A DNA stretch of 64,000 bases from Bosea beijingensis (GCF_030758975.1 NZ_CP132359.1:4128306-4192305), one strand, 5' to 3'. Positions 44,168 through 52,662 are shown, numbered from the stretch's first letter. Numbers and translations are program-made. Notes: generated by a model not told the origin, from the sequence alone.

Positions 44168-46440
44168 CAGAACCGCGCCGAGGCGCTCAGCACGACCGCG
44201 CGGCCGGGCTGGTAGAGCGGCGTCACCGTGCCGAATTCCTGGCCGTAGGTGGCGCGGTCGGCATAGGTCCTGTCGAGCAGGTTCTTGACCTCGGCGCGGA
44301 AGGTCAGGTTGGGAATCTGCACCGGCTTGTATTCGGCGAAGAGGTTGACCACCTCGTAGCCCTTGAGCGGCAGGTTGCCCGGCGCGACCTTCTTGTAGTC
44401 GCGCACGATCTCGACATCGGCGCCGACGGTCACACCCCATTGCTTGAAGGTATGCGCCGCCGTCACCGTGAAGACGTCGCCGATTGGGGTCGCCAGATAG
44501 GTGCCGGTATCGGAGTCGGCGCGCTGGTTGTCGATCCGGACATCGACGCTGGCATATTTCGCGCGGATGAAGCCGTCTTCCCAGGCATAGCCGAGGCCGA
44601 TCTCGTAGCCCTGCGATTCGATCTCGCGCACCAGCGCGGCGCTGGCGACGGCGAAGCGTGCCGCGCGGGCATTCTCGACCTCGATGCGGAAGACCGAACC
44701 TTCGAGCGTGAAGCCGTTCCAGCGCCCGACCAGGCCGGCGATCAGGTTGTCCGAATGGACCGGCCGGACGCCGCGGCCATAACGCCAGGCGGTGTTCATG
44801 ATGAAGTTCTCGGCCAGCGCGACACCGCCCCAGACATGGGAATAGCCGGCGCGAACCGTCAGATGCTCGGGGATGATGTCGAACTCGCCCGAGATATTCC
44901 GGGAGAGGCCGGCATTGTCGAATTCCTCTCCCGTCGTCCCGGTGAACCATTGGCGGTCGCCGCGCAGGCCGAAGGACAGGCGCATGCGCTCGAACGGCTT
45001 CAGCCGCGCCTGCGCATATATGCCGAGATTGCTGGCCTTCTCGCTGACGCGGAAGTTACGGTCCTTGTATAGCGCCTTGTCCTTGTAGAAATCGACGCCG
45101 GCGGTGACGCTGCCGAAATCGCCGAAGCCGAAGCGGTTCTCGAACTTGCCGTTGAAGCTGTCGGTGACGCCGGTGCCGGGATAGGTGACGGGCAGCGGGT
45201 TCCCACCCACCGGCCGCTCGAAGATCGGCGTGTCGATCTCGGTGCGGCTATAGGCAAGGACGGCCTTCGGGTCCCACAGGCCGATCGGTGATGTCCGGCT
45301 ATAGGTGAAGACCGTGTTCTGCCGGTCGATCTCGTAGCGGCGCACCCGCGGCTCCCAGGCCGGGCGGCCGGTGATGAAGCCGATATTGCCGCGGAACGGG
45401 CGGATCGCGTCGTCGCGGACGCGCTCGTGGCTGATCTGGAAGCGGTCGCCTGAGGGGGCTTCCCAGCCGAGCTTGAACAGCCCGCTCAGCAGATCCGTCT
45501 TGGTGCCGAGCACCTCGCGGCCGTCGCCCGCCTTGTAGGTGCCGCCCTTGCCGAGCGTGCCATAGGCGAGGATATCGAAGCCCTCGTAGCGGCCATAGCC
45601 GGACAGGCTGTTGGTGAAGATCGAGCCGTTGCTGTTGAACTGCGTCTTCGCGAAGGCGCCGACGCCGTTGCCGGAGAGGAAATCGCGCGCATCCTTGGTC
45701 TCGTAGGCGATGGCACCAGCCAGTGCGCCGGGGCCGGCATCGGCCGGGGCAACGCCGGCATCGACCCGCGCGGCCTTGATGAAGGCGGGGTCGATCAGGT
45801 TCGTGCCGTTATGGTGGAAGACCTTGTTGTTCTGCCGGCTGCCGTCGACCGTGACGGCCAGATTGGTTTCCTCGACGCCGTTGACATAGATCTTCTGCGA
45901 CATCGGCGTTGAGCCGCCGACCTTCACGCGCGGCTCGCCGGCGAAGACGTCCCGGGCATCGGACGGATTCCTGCGCTCCAGCTCGCGCGGGCCGATGACG
46001 AATTCGCCGACCCCACCGCGCACCAGCGGATTGCCCATGACGTCGATGGTATCGAGCGCGATGGTGCCTTCGGGCACCGCTCCGCCTGCCGCGGCGGGGG
46101 GTGTTCCGGCGTTGACCGTCACGCTCGTCGCGCCGGTGAAGCGGAAACTGAGGCCGGTGCCGGCCAGAAGCCGGGACAGCGCCGCTTCGGACGACAAGGC
46201 GCCGTTGACGGCGGCGGAGCGCTTCCCGGCCGTGGCCGAGGCCGGGGCGACGACCGCGACGCCGGTCTGGCGCGAGAACGCGATCAGCGCGGAGGAAACG
46301 GATTGAGCGGGGATATCGAGCGTGCGGACGGATTGCGCCATCGCCGGCAGCGTGACCGCTCCCGCCGCCAAGGCGGTCGCGCACAAAGCCGCAGCCAGTC
46401 TCGCCTGGCGGACAAGCCGCGCTCCGACCCGAGTACCCAT
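44167..46440 (-). CDS. TonB-dependent receptor with STN signalling domain
   Basis: Outer-membrane receptor of 757 aa. Signal peptide to about residue 35 (TLPAMAQ), then an STN domain (TLDIPAQSVSSALIAFSRQT, about 38-110), a plug domain (about 130-260, KIYVNGVEETNLAVTVDGSR) and a 22-strand barrel ending in the aromatic signature VVLSASARF. The plug (DGSRQNNKVFHHNG) resembles heme/hemoglobin-type receptors more than simple siderophore ones. The STN domain means it signals through FecR (46542) to the ECF sigma (47598). Confidence 0.9.
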   Translation of the reverse strand: MGTRVGARLVRQARLAAALCATALAAGAVTLPAMAQSVRTLDIPAQSVSSALIAFSRQTGVAVVAPASATAGKRSAAVNGALSSEAALSRLLAGTGLSFRFTGATSVTVNAGTPPAAAGGAVPEGTIALDTIDVMGNPLVRGGVGEFVIGPRELERRNPSDARDVFAGEPRVKVGGSTPMSQKIYVNGVEETNLAVTVDGSRQNNKVFHHNGTNLIDPAFIKAARVDAGVAPADAGPGALAGAIAYETKDARDFLSGNGVGAFAKTQFNSNGSIFTNSLSGYGRYEGFDILAYGTLGKGGTYKAGDGREVLGTKTDLLSGLFKLGWEAPSGDRFQISHERVRDDAIRPFRGNIGFITGRPAWEPRVRRYEIDRQNTVFTYSRTSPIGLWDPKAVLAYSRTEIDTPIFERPVGGNPLPVTYPGTGVTDSFNGKFENRFGFGDFGSVTAGVDFYKDKALYKDRNFRVSEKASNLGIYAQARLKPFERMRLSFGLRGDRQWFTGTTGEEFDNAGLSRNISGEFDIIPEHLTVRAGYSHVWGGVALAENFIMNTAWRYGRGVRPVHSDNLIAGLVGRWNGFTLEGSVFRIEVENARAARFAVASAALVREIESQGYEIGLGYAWEDGFIRAKYASVDVRIDNQRADSDTGTYLATPIGDVFTVTAAHTFKQWGVTVGADVEIVRDYKKVAPGNLPLKGYEVVNLFAEYKPVQIPNLTFRAEVKNLLDRTYADRATYGQEFGTVTPLYQPGRAVVLSASARF

Positions 46441-46541
46441 TGTCGATCCCCAAAATTAACAAGAGGGTCGAAACGATTCAGGCCCTCGCAAGGGTAAGAC
46501 GCCGGCCGCGGCCCGACTCATTAGGGCGCCGCAAAAATTTT

Positions 46542-47501
46542 TCAGGCTGGAAGCAGCAGCGTCAGCCAGGCGAAGGGGCGGATCACGCGCAGCCCCAGGC
46601 CGCCGGCGAGCATGTCCAGCCCTTTGGCCGGATCGCGCGCATCCAGCACGGCCGTCACGCGGCGCTGGCCCGCCTCGCGTGACAGGATGCCGATGCGCCC
46701 GCCGCCATAGCGTTCGAGATCGGCCACGGCCTCCGCCAGCCGGACATCGTGGAAGACCAGCCGGCCCCGGCGCCAGTCGCCGATCTCGCCGGGATCGAGC
46801 GGTCCCGGCGGCGAGATGGCCTCGCCCTCGTAGCCGACGCCCTGGCCCTGGCCGACGACGACGCCGGACACGCCGGGCACCTCGACCTTGACCCGGCTTT
46901 CATCGACCGCGACGGCAACCGCTGCACCGAGACCGAGCTTGACGTCGAAGGCTGTGCCGAGCGCCGTCACGGTGCCGCCGCGCGCCGCGACCGAGAACGG
47001 GCGCGCCGGATCCTTCGCGACGGTGAAGAAGGCCTGGCCGGAGACGAGCCTGATCATCCGGCGCGAGCCCGTCAGATCGACATCGATCGCGGAGGCCGGC
47101 GCGAGCTCGACCTGCGAACCATCGGCGAGCGCGATCGTGCTGCGCTCGCCCGCCGCCGTCCGGAAATCCGCGAACCGGCCGGATTGGGCAAGGATGCCCA
47201 TGATCCCGGCGGCCAGCACCAGCGATGCCGCCAGGGCGAAAGCGATCTGCCGCCAGCGCCGTGGCCTCGCCGGAGCGACTGCGCGACTGGGCGGCGTTGC
47301 CACAGGCGCCTTCAGGGCCGCGAGGCGATCGAGATCGGTCCAGAGTGCTTCGAGCTCCGCCCAGGCGCGGGCATGGTCGGGGCTCGCCGCCAGCCAGGCA
47401 TCGAAACTCCGGCGCGCGTCCGCTTCGGCCTCGCCATCGCGCAGCCGCACGAACCAGTGCAAGGCCTGCTCGTCCGGTGTTTCCTCAGCCTGATCTGCCA
47501 T
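46542..47501 (-). CDS. FecR-family anti-sigma regulator
   Basis: Inner-membrane anti-sigma regulator of about 319 aa. The N-terminal DUF4880 segment is ALHWFVRLRDGEAEADARRSF, the transmembrane helix is IAFALAASLVLAAGIMGILA, and the periplasmic FecR domain includes RTAAGERSTIALADGSQVEL and VTALGTAFDV. The C-terminal part LAEAVADLERYGGGRIGI contacts the STN domain in known systems. ATG 47501 is preferred; an upstream ATG at 47552 is possible. It lies between the sigma factor and the receptor gene. Confidence 0.9.
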   Translation of the reverse strand: MADQAEETPDEQALHWFVRLRDGEAEADARRSFDAWLAASPDHARAWAELEALWTDLDRLAALKAPVATPPSRAVAPARPRRWRQIAFALAASLVLAAGIMGILAQSGRFADFRTAAGERSTIALADGSQVELAPASAIDVDLTGSRRMIRLVSGQAFFTVAKDPARPFSVAARGGTVTALGTAFDVKLGLGAAVAVAVDESRVKVEVPGVSGVVVGQGQGVGYEGEAISPPGPLDPGEIGDWRRGRLVFHDVRLAEAVADLERYGGGRIGILSREAGQRRVTAVLDARDPAKGLDMLAGGLGLRVIRPFAWLTLLLPA

Positions 47502-47597
47502 CGACCTATCCCAAGCCGAATCCACCATTGCGGCCGAGGGCCGCTCTGGCAACCGGACGAAGCCTTTCTCATTAGACGATCCGCGCCGCCGTATGCA

Positions 47598-48107
47598 TTA
47601 GTCGGAAGCGCGCATCGCGGCACGAAGGCTGCGCATGGCATTCGCGAGATGGACCATGACGGTGTTGCGGGCGATGCCGAGCCGCAAGCCGATCTCGACA
47701 TAGCTCAGCCCCTCGTATTTGTGCAGCAGCAGGACCTCGCGGCTGCGCGGCGGCAATTCTTCGATCGCCCAGCGCAGGCGCCTGTCGCGCTCGCCTGCGA
47801 GAAGCTGCCCCTCGAGCGATGCTGTATCGTCACTGACCGCCGGTGCCTCGGGCGGCAACGGCTCGAACAGGGCGGTATGGCGCTGCTGGCGGCGCCAGTG
47901 ATCGACCGCCATCGTATCGGCCGAACGGCGCAGATAGGCTCCCGGATCGCGCAATTCGGCCGGCGGCGAACGCAGCAGCCGCAGGAAGATGTCCTGCACG
48001 GCGTCGGAGGCCTGTTGCGCGTCGAGCCCGCGCCGGATCAGCCGTAGCTGCAGCTTGTGCTGCTCGGCGGCATAGATCGCAGCGATCCCGGCTGTCTTGT
48101 CGCTCAT
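47598..48107 (-). CDS. ECF sigma factor, FecI-like
   Basis: Extracytoplasmic-function sigma factor, 169 aa. Region 2 is GLDAQQASDAVQDIFLRLLR with AYLRRSADTMAVDHWRRQ; region 4 is AIEELPPRSREVLLLHKYEG and YVEIGLRLGIARNTVMVHL. It directs polymerase to the receptor operon when the STN-FecR signal arrives. FecR starts 96 bp downstream in the same direction. Confidence 0.92.
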   Translation of the reverse strand: MSDKTAGIAAIYAAEQHKLQLRLIRRGLDAQQASDAVQDIFLRLLRSPPAELRDPGAYLRRSADTMAVDHWRRQQRHTALFEPLPPEAPAVSDDTASLEGQLLAGERDRRLRWAIEELPPRSREVLLLHKYEGLSYVEIGLRLGIARNTVMVHLANAMRSLRAAMRASD

Positions 48108-48483
48108 ACCCGCGCGGCTCGTGGCTGGAACCGCGCTTATGCTGCGAAGGCTATCGGAGTAACAAGCAAAAATGCTTCAAGATCAATAGATTAGAGTGAT
48201 GCTAATTTAAGGTTGAAAGCCTTGCCGGTCTCATGCACAGCCTCGACAACTTACCCGATCATGACGTTTTGGCATGACCATGGCGCCGACGTCGCGGGCA
48301 TGACGATTGTCCCCATGCGGGGGGCTTGAGCGCGGGGGCGACAAGCTCTATCCAAGACGCAGGCGGAACGAGACGCCTCCGGACCCGCGGAAAAGGTTCA
48401 ACCTGCTCGCTCGACGATCGACCGTCCTGTCTGCCCTCCGTGCAGCCGATTGCGGGTTCTCGGCCTGATGCACAGGAGGCGTC
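48108..48483. other. Divergent intergenic region, no gene seen
   Basis: 376 bp between the sigma gene (left) and the ankyrin-repeat gene (right). It holds the possible iron box at 48190-48206 and presumably both promoters; AGGAGG precedes the ankyrin gene. No protein gene is supported. Confidence 0.5.
48190..48206. promoter_or_regulatory. Putative iron-responsive box upstream of the sigma gene
   Basis: ATTAG-N7-CTAAT (48190-48206), 83 bp upstream of the sigma-factor start in an AT-rich stretch. The TTAG...CTAA arms and the iron context recall Irr/Fur-type boxes, but the match is short, so confidence is low. The remaining intergenic sequence to 48483 shows no gene. Confidence 0.35.
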
Positions 48484-50031
48484 ATGTCCAGACTACCCGC
48501 ATCCCCTGATCTCGATCATCTGCGCAAGCAGGCCAAGCAGCTCTTGCGCGCATTCCGCTTCGGCGATGGCGCGGCGATCGCCCGCTTCCGGGCCACGTTG
48601 CCGGCGGCCCAGGGCCGCTCCGCCGCATTCGTCGCCGGACAGCCTTATCGGCTCCACGACTCCCAGTCCGTGCTCGCCCGCGAGCATGGCTTCCGCTCCT
48701 GGCTGGAGCTCAAGCGCCATGTCGACTGGTGCCGCAGTTCGGAAGCCGAGCGACGTGCCCGCTGGCTCGAACTCATCTTCTCGGAACGGGCGCGCGAACG
48801 CACGCTCTCGCTGCGCATGCTGGAGGCGGAGCCCGGGTTGGCGCTCGGCCCCCCCTGGCTCGCCTGTCTCACCGGCGATGCCGGCAGGCTGGCAGCCGCG
48901 CTCGACTCGGACCCCGATTTCGCCAGCCGGCCGGCCGGCCCCTACGCGATGCCGCCGCTGGCTCTGGTCGCGAATTCCCAGTTGATCTGGGAGCCGGCCT
49001 TTGCGTCGAGACTGCTCGCGAGCGCCCGGCTGCTGATCGATCGCGGCGCCGACGTTGATGGCCGTTGGACCGATCCACGCTATCCGGACAATCCGCTCTC
49101 CGTGCTCTATGGCGCTGCCGGGCGTACCCATCACCCCGGCATGACGCAGCTTCTCCTCGAAGCGGGGGCCGATCCCAACGACAACGAGTCGCTCTATCAT
49201 GCGATGGAGAGTTCCGACCCGGCCTGCGCACGCCTGCTTCTCGAAGCCGGCGCCAGGGTCGCGGGAACGAACGCGATCGGGCGCGCGCTCGACTACGATC
49301 GCATCGACGGGCTGCGATTGCTGCTTTCTCACGGCTCCGCGGGCGGCGAGGGGCACTGGCTGCACCATGCGATCCGGCGCGGCCGTTCGAAGGAGCATGT
49401 CGCGGCTCTGATCGCGGCTGGCGTCGATAACGGAAATGCCGATCGGCGGGGTCGCAGCGCCTATCGGCTGGCCCGCCTTTTCGGACGGGAGGATGTCGCC
49501 GAACTGCTGGAGCAGGCCGGAACGGCAGAGCCGCTGTCGCAGGCAGAGTCCTTCGTCGCCGCCTGCAGCCGTGCCGACGAAGCGGCCGCGCGCGCCTTCC
49601 TGCGGGATGACCCTGGTCTTATCGCGGGACTGGAAGAGGGCCTGCTGACGATCATGCCGCAGCTCGCGGCGATCGGCAGGCTGGATGCTGTGCGGACGAT
49701 GCTCGCGCTCGGCTGGCCACGCGAGGTCAAGACGGCCTGGCAGGCGACGGCGCTCAACCTGGCCATCTTCGCCGGCGACGCCGCCATGACGCGCCTCCTG
49801 CTCGAAAGCGGAGCCGACTGGCAGACGCGCCACGGCTATGGCGACAATGCCCTGGGCACGCTGTCCTTCGCGTCGCAGGCCGATGACCTCGGCGAGCCGG
49901 CACCGGGTGATCACGCCGGCTGCGCGGAGGCCCTGCTCGACCACGGCGTCCCGCCGGAGCAGTTCAGGCGCTATCGCTTTTCCGATGAGGTGCAGGACCT
50001 CCTGGATGCCAGGAGCGCCAGCGAGGATTGA
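48484..50031 (+). CDS. Ankyrin-repeat protein
   Basis: Cytosolic repeat protein of 515 aa. The first ~90 residues (DLDHLRKQAKQLLRAFRFGD, SWLELKRHV) are a helical head common to a bacterial ankyrin family; ankyrin repeats follow from about residue 135. Examples are LASARLLIDRGADVDGRW, GMTQLLLEAGADPND, ACARLLLEAGARVAGTNAIG and AAMTRLLLESGADWQTRHGYG. Such proteins usually mediate protein binding; no enzymatic motif is seen. AGGAGG a few bases before ATG 48484 decides the strand, against a long antisense open frame over the same DNA. Confidence 0.87.
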   Translation: MSRLPASPDLDHLRKQAKQLLRAFRFGDGAAIARFRATLPAAQGRSAAFVAGQPYRLHDSQSVLAREHGFRSWLELKRHVDWCRSSEAERRARWLELIFSERARERTLSLRMLEAEPGLALGPPWLACLTGDAGRLAAALDSDPDFASRPAGPYAMPPLALVANSQLIWEPAFASRLLASARLLIDRGADVDGRWTDPRYPDNPLSVLYGAAGRTHHPGMTQLLLEAGADPNDNESLYHAMESSDPACARLLLEAGARVAGTNAIGRALDYDRIDGLRLLLSHGSAGGEGHWLHHAIRRGRSKEHVAALIAAGVDNGNADRRGRSAYRLARLFGREDVAELLEQAGTAEPLSQAESFVAACSRADEAAARAFLRDDPGLIAGLEEGLLTIMPQLAAIGRLDAVRTMLALGWPREVKTAWQATALNLAIFAGDAAMTRLLLESGADWQTRHGYGDNALGTLSFASQADDLGEPAPGDHAGCAEALLDHGVPPEQFRRYRFSDEVQDLLDARSASED

Positions 50032-50461
50032 CCGCATCCGCGACCGTCGAGGCGCGTGAGTCAGGGCGGGCCAACGCTATTGATATGGCGCGCTCTCGAA
50101 CGTGAGTGCTCGGGCAGCCCTACCGGCTGCCCGGCTTGCCCTATTCGCCGTGCTCTCGAACAGGGCAGGTCGGAGAGGGTGCAACGCATCCCGATGCCGT
50201 CACCTACGCGATGGCCGCTCGTGTAGCGCGCACGCGTTCTCGCGCGGAGCGAGACGCAGGTCGTGCCGATGATGACGGTGGCTAGCTCGGTAAAGACCGG
50301 CTGGGTCGCGGAGTGACCTTCAGCGGTCCCGCCTCGTTCGCTCGGAGCGCGAACACGAGGCCATATATCCCGACTTGGTAGCGAAGGGATAAGGTAACGC
50401 AAGGGCCATGTGCTAAGCCGCCATGTGGGAGCGGGTGCGCAGTAACGCCTTACAAAACCGG
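50032..50461. other. Gene-free region with a strong hairpin
   Basis: About 430 bp after the ankyrin gene with no supported coding frame. A perfect 9-bp hairpin, CGGGCAGCC (50111-50119) and GGCTGCCCG (50125-50133) with a 5-nt loop, may end the ankyrin transcript although no U-tract follows. It appears to be the native downstream flank of the lost tRNA-Leu gene. Confidence 0.45.
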
Positions 50462-50490
50462 CACTCTTTCCCTTGCTGAGAGAAAGAGTG
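50453..50490 (-). terminator. Intrinsic terminator of the former tRNA-Leu gene
   Basis: Perfect 9-bp stem CACTCTTTC (50462-50470) and GAAAGAGTG (50482-50490), followed on the minus strand by GCCGGTTTTG. It overlaps the CCA end of the tRNA fragment by two bases and is therefore placed exactly where a tRNA terminator should be. Confidence 0.65.
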
Positions 50491-50517
50491 GTGCCCAGGA
50501 GAGGACTCGAAACTCCA
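50489..50517 (-). other. tRNA-Leu 3' fragment (attachment-site scar)
   Basis: On the minus strand: T-loop TTCGAGT (50505-50511), T-stem halves, acceptor strand CCTGGGC (50493-50499), discriminator A and encoded CCA (50489-50491). It matches the last 29 nt of the common alphaproteobacterial tRNA-Leu with one mismatch (T for G before the loop, inside the T-stem). Sequence on the 5' side (above 50518) has no D-arm, anticodon arm or variable arm. This is the usual remnant left where an integrase-borne element used the tRNA 3' end as attachment site. Confidence 0.75.
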
Positions 50518-50519
50518 AT

Positions 50520-50855
50520 GCGGGTCACTACACGTTGAAAATAAACGGTTTTTTTGGTATCCGACAAATTCAGGTGTGAAAGCCAAGTGGTCAAGTGACG
50601 AACATTTCACGTAGCACATTCTGAGCTTAAATCCAACGTCGGCAATATCACCGGTCGGATTGGAGGACGTCGCTAGCGTCTGATGCCGGTGGCACGGCAT
50701 GGCGCGGAGTTCCTATCGCAAAGCCAGGAACGAAAGATCGTCGGCGGTCTAGCGGCCTCGGGACGTTACGTTGGTCGTGCACTCCTGGTCGGAGGTCTGG
50801 CGCTGAAGCTCCTGTATGGTCAGGATCGAAGGTCTTTGCTGCGGATCGCTTCACG
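50520..50855. other. AT-richer start of the accessory block, no gene seen
   Basis: Beyond the tRNA fragment, composition drops (AT-rich run around 50530-50640, including seven T at 50550-50556). I see no protein gene with a ribosome site, and no integrase. It is probably element DNA. Confidence 0.45.
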
Positions 50856-51194
50856 CTACGCTTGCCTTTCCGCCGTCTTCAAGCGCAAAGCCCACTCGGC
50901 ATAACCGGTGTTTTTGACGAGGTGGCGATTGAGGTCCGGTGCGCCATCGGTCCACCATGCAGGACCTCGCTCACCCAGCTTCACCTTGGCGGAATCGACA
51001 CGAGCACGGGCGACTTCCAGTTCGCCGCGTCCGCGCTTTGCATCTTTGACAGCTCGCCGAGCATCCATGAGTTCAGCGACAAGCTGATGACGTTGCTCTT
51101 CTGGAAGTGCCGGATTGGTCGCGCGCCAGAGCCTGCCCCCGACGAGAAAGTAACGGCCGTCGGGTGTTGTGGGATAGGCGGACCTATCTGTCAT
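50856..51194 (-). CDS. Conserved small protein of unknown function
   Basis: 112 aa: RSAYPTTPDGRYFLVGGRLW, RATNPALPEEQRHQLVAELM, a charged helix and RGPAWWTDGAPDLNRHLVKN. It resembles a widespread small family seen in many Proteobacteria as accessory genes; no function is known. There is no signal peptide or membrane segment. It overlaps the end of the upstream monooxygenase-like gene by 11 nt, so the two are likely co-expressed. Confidence 0.75.
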   Translation of the reverse strand: MTDRSAYPTTPDGRYFLVGGRLWRATNPALPEEQRHQLVAELMDARRAVKDAKRGRGELEVARARVDSAKVKLGERGPAWWTDGAPDLNRHLVKNTGYAEWALRLKTAERQA

Positions 51195-51516
51195 GGCGGG
51201 CGTCGACCATCACCTCGAAATGCGTCACGAACTCTGGCTTGGTGAGCAGGAAGCGGTCGTCATCAGGATAGTAGCGGGCCTTCTTGTACTCTTCGCCTGC
51301 GAACGCGACGATGGCCTCGATGGATGTCCACCAGCTCAGAGTCTCGATCTCGGTGGTTCCGTCCGGCACATCCCGAAGCAGCATCTGGAAGCCCAAATTG
51401 CCCGGAGTGCTGCTGTAGTCGTGTCCGCCGGTCGAGCGGACATACTCGACGTAGGCGGCACGATCCTCGGTGCGGATTTTGGACGCCCAACGTCTCAGGA
51501 TGCTCGGTTTGATCAC
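51184..51516 (-). CDS. Small dimeric alpha/beta-barrel protein (ABM-like)
   Basis: 110 aa. YVEYVRSTGGHDYSSTPGNL, LLRDVPDGTTEIETLSWWTS and IEAIVAFAGEEYKKARYYPD followed by DDRFLLTKPEFVTHFEV are as in antibiotic-biosynthesis-monooxygenase-like proteins, many of which have no tested activity. I start at GTG 51516, which has GGGAG upstream; the frame is open farther but without similarity. First of a two-gene unit. Confidence 0.7.
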   Translation of the reverse strand: MIKPSILRRWASKIRTEDRAAYVEYVRSTGGHDYSSTPGNLGFQMLLRDVPDGTTEIETLSWWTSIEAIVAFAGEEYKKARYYPDDDRFLLTKPEFVTHFEVMVDARHDR

Positions 51517-51607
51517 TCTGCATCTCCCATCCCGGTGCGGACGCCGACTTAACGAACCGCCGAGGCAAGAGTTCACGCAGTGATCGAAGCGCCTCGCATC
51601 GAGCCAG

Positions 51608-51731
51608 AAAAAAGGCCGGCTTCCCAGAGGGAGCCGGCCAAGGGGAAGCCTAGGCAATACGCCAAAAGCCTCGAGGGGAACGGATGCGACCAGACACCGG
51701 CGGGAGGGGGCCGCAGCGGCCAGCGAACCGT
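51608..51731 (-). ncRNA. Small RNA with anti-Shine-Dalgarno loop, copy 2
   Basis: About 124 nt, related to 20379-20506. Promoter TTGCGA (51760-51765) and CATATC (51738-51743), 16 bp apart. Terminator: GGCCGGC and TCCC pair with GGGA and GCCGGCC (51614-51639), then six U (A at 51608-51613). Next to the terminator stem the two copies share the CAAGGGGAA stretch, and farther on CTCGAGGGGAACGG. The middle has a CGGC/GCCG stem exposing CCCCUCCC, complementary to ribosome-binding sites. Sequence between blocks has diverged, but the structure is kept. Confidence 0.68.
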
Positions 51732-51737
51732 TCACTG

Positions 51738-51765
51738 GATATGGAGTGCGCAGCCACAATCGCAA
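51738..51765 (-). promoter_or_regulatory. Promoter of small RNA copy 2
   Basis: TTGCGA (51760-51765) and CATATC (51738-51743) on the minus strand, spacing 16 bp, identical in layout to copy 1. Confidence 0.55.
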
Positions 51766-52106
51766 TCCGCTATTTGGATGACCAGCCCATGCAATGAGCG
51801 CGGGCCGAGCAGGCCATCCTGTCCCAAAACCCTGGGCGATGGAGCTGCAACGAAAGGCGGTCTCTCGCAATTGCAACCATGGTTGGATTGCCTTGAAAGT
51901 CTGACCCGAGCCACCTTGCATCAACAGGGGAACGATTAAAGATAGCTGGCAGCGCTCCAGCAGATGAGCGCGCCAGCCCTTAAGCCCCCACCTTGTCGGC
52001 CATCGTCCGGCACGCCGCGGGGCATCCTGCCGCTAACCGCCCCCCGGAATGCGTACGGTATCACCCGTAGCACAAGCGATTATCTGACGCCGACGCGGCA
52101 GCAAGC
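51766..52106. other. Gap without a supported gene
   Basis: About 340 bp between the small RNA promoter and the arr gene. No coding frame with a ribosome site or recognisable sequence is seen. Confidence 0.45.
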
Positions 52107-52517
52107 TCAGTCGAGGATGCTGGCCCCTTCTGCGGAAAGTCGGGCGAGTCCATCTTTCATGTCACGCAGTTGTTGGGGCGTGTGCCCGTTCCAGTTCGTG
52201 ACCTCTGCAATGATGCGCAGTGGATACCGAGATCGATAGGACAGCGTCGGGTTGCCAGGAAACTTCTTGTCTGTGAGGTTTGGGTCGTCCTCAATCGGTC
52301 CGCCTGGTTCCACCACATAGATTCGTTCCCGACCGTTACCGGCCGCCAACTCAGCACCCCAGATCGCGGCATCTAGCGTGCCTGCAAAATAAACCCAGGA
52401 AAGCTGACCAGCTTTGAAGTTGGATTGATACCCGACGGTAACCAGATCGCCAGGCCTCAGGTCCGCCTTGGTGCCGTGAAAATAGGATCTGGCAAATACG
52501 GTCGCCTCCGCAGGCAT
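52107..52517 (-). CDS. arr: Rifampin ADP-ribosyltransferase
   Basis: Arr-type enzyme of 136 aa that inactivates rifamycins by transferring ADP-ribose from NAD. Full-length features: SYFHGTKADLRPGDLV (NAD-site His), YFAGTLDAAIWGAELA, GRERIYVVEPGGPIEDDPN, the invariant LTDKKFPGNPTLSYRSR, and LRIIAEVTNWNGHTPQQLRD. GAGGAGGG lies 5-6 nt before ATG 52517, which fixes the start; a longer frame to 52538 is less likely. It stands alone in the accessory block. Chromosomal Arr homologues may serve other ADP-ribosylation roles. Confidence 0.92.
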   Translation of the reverse strand: MPAEATVFARSYFHGTKADLRPGDLVTVGYQSNFKAGQLSWVYFAGTLDAAIWGAELAAGNGRERIYVVEPGGPIEDDPNLTDKKFPGNPTLSYRSRYPLRIIAEVTNWNGHTPQQLRDMKDGLARLSAEGASILD

Positions 52518-52662
52518 CGCTACCCTCCTCAAATCCATTCGCCGTCCGACTTTCGCTGGCAGGGCACGATCATGAACTATCGCGCATAGCGATCGGGATG
52601 GAGCCGCACGGGAACAGCGAGTGTCGTAGCTCTGTTGGATCAGCAGCGAAAGGAGATCAACG

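Noticed and set aside
48493..50037. Long open frame antisense to the ankyrin-repeat gene
   Set aside because: It is as long as the sense frame, but only the sense strand has ankyrin repeats and an AGGAGG ribosome site; the antisense frame is an effect of high GC.
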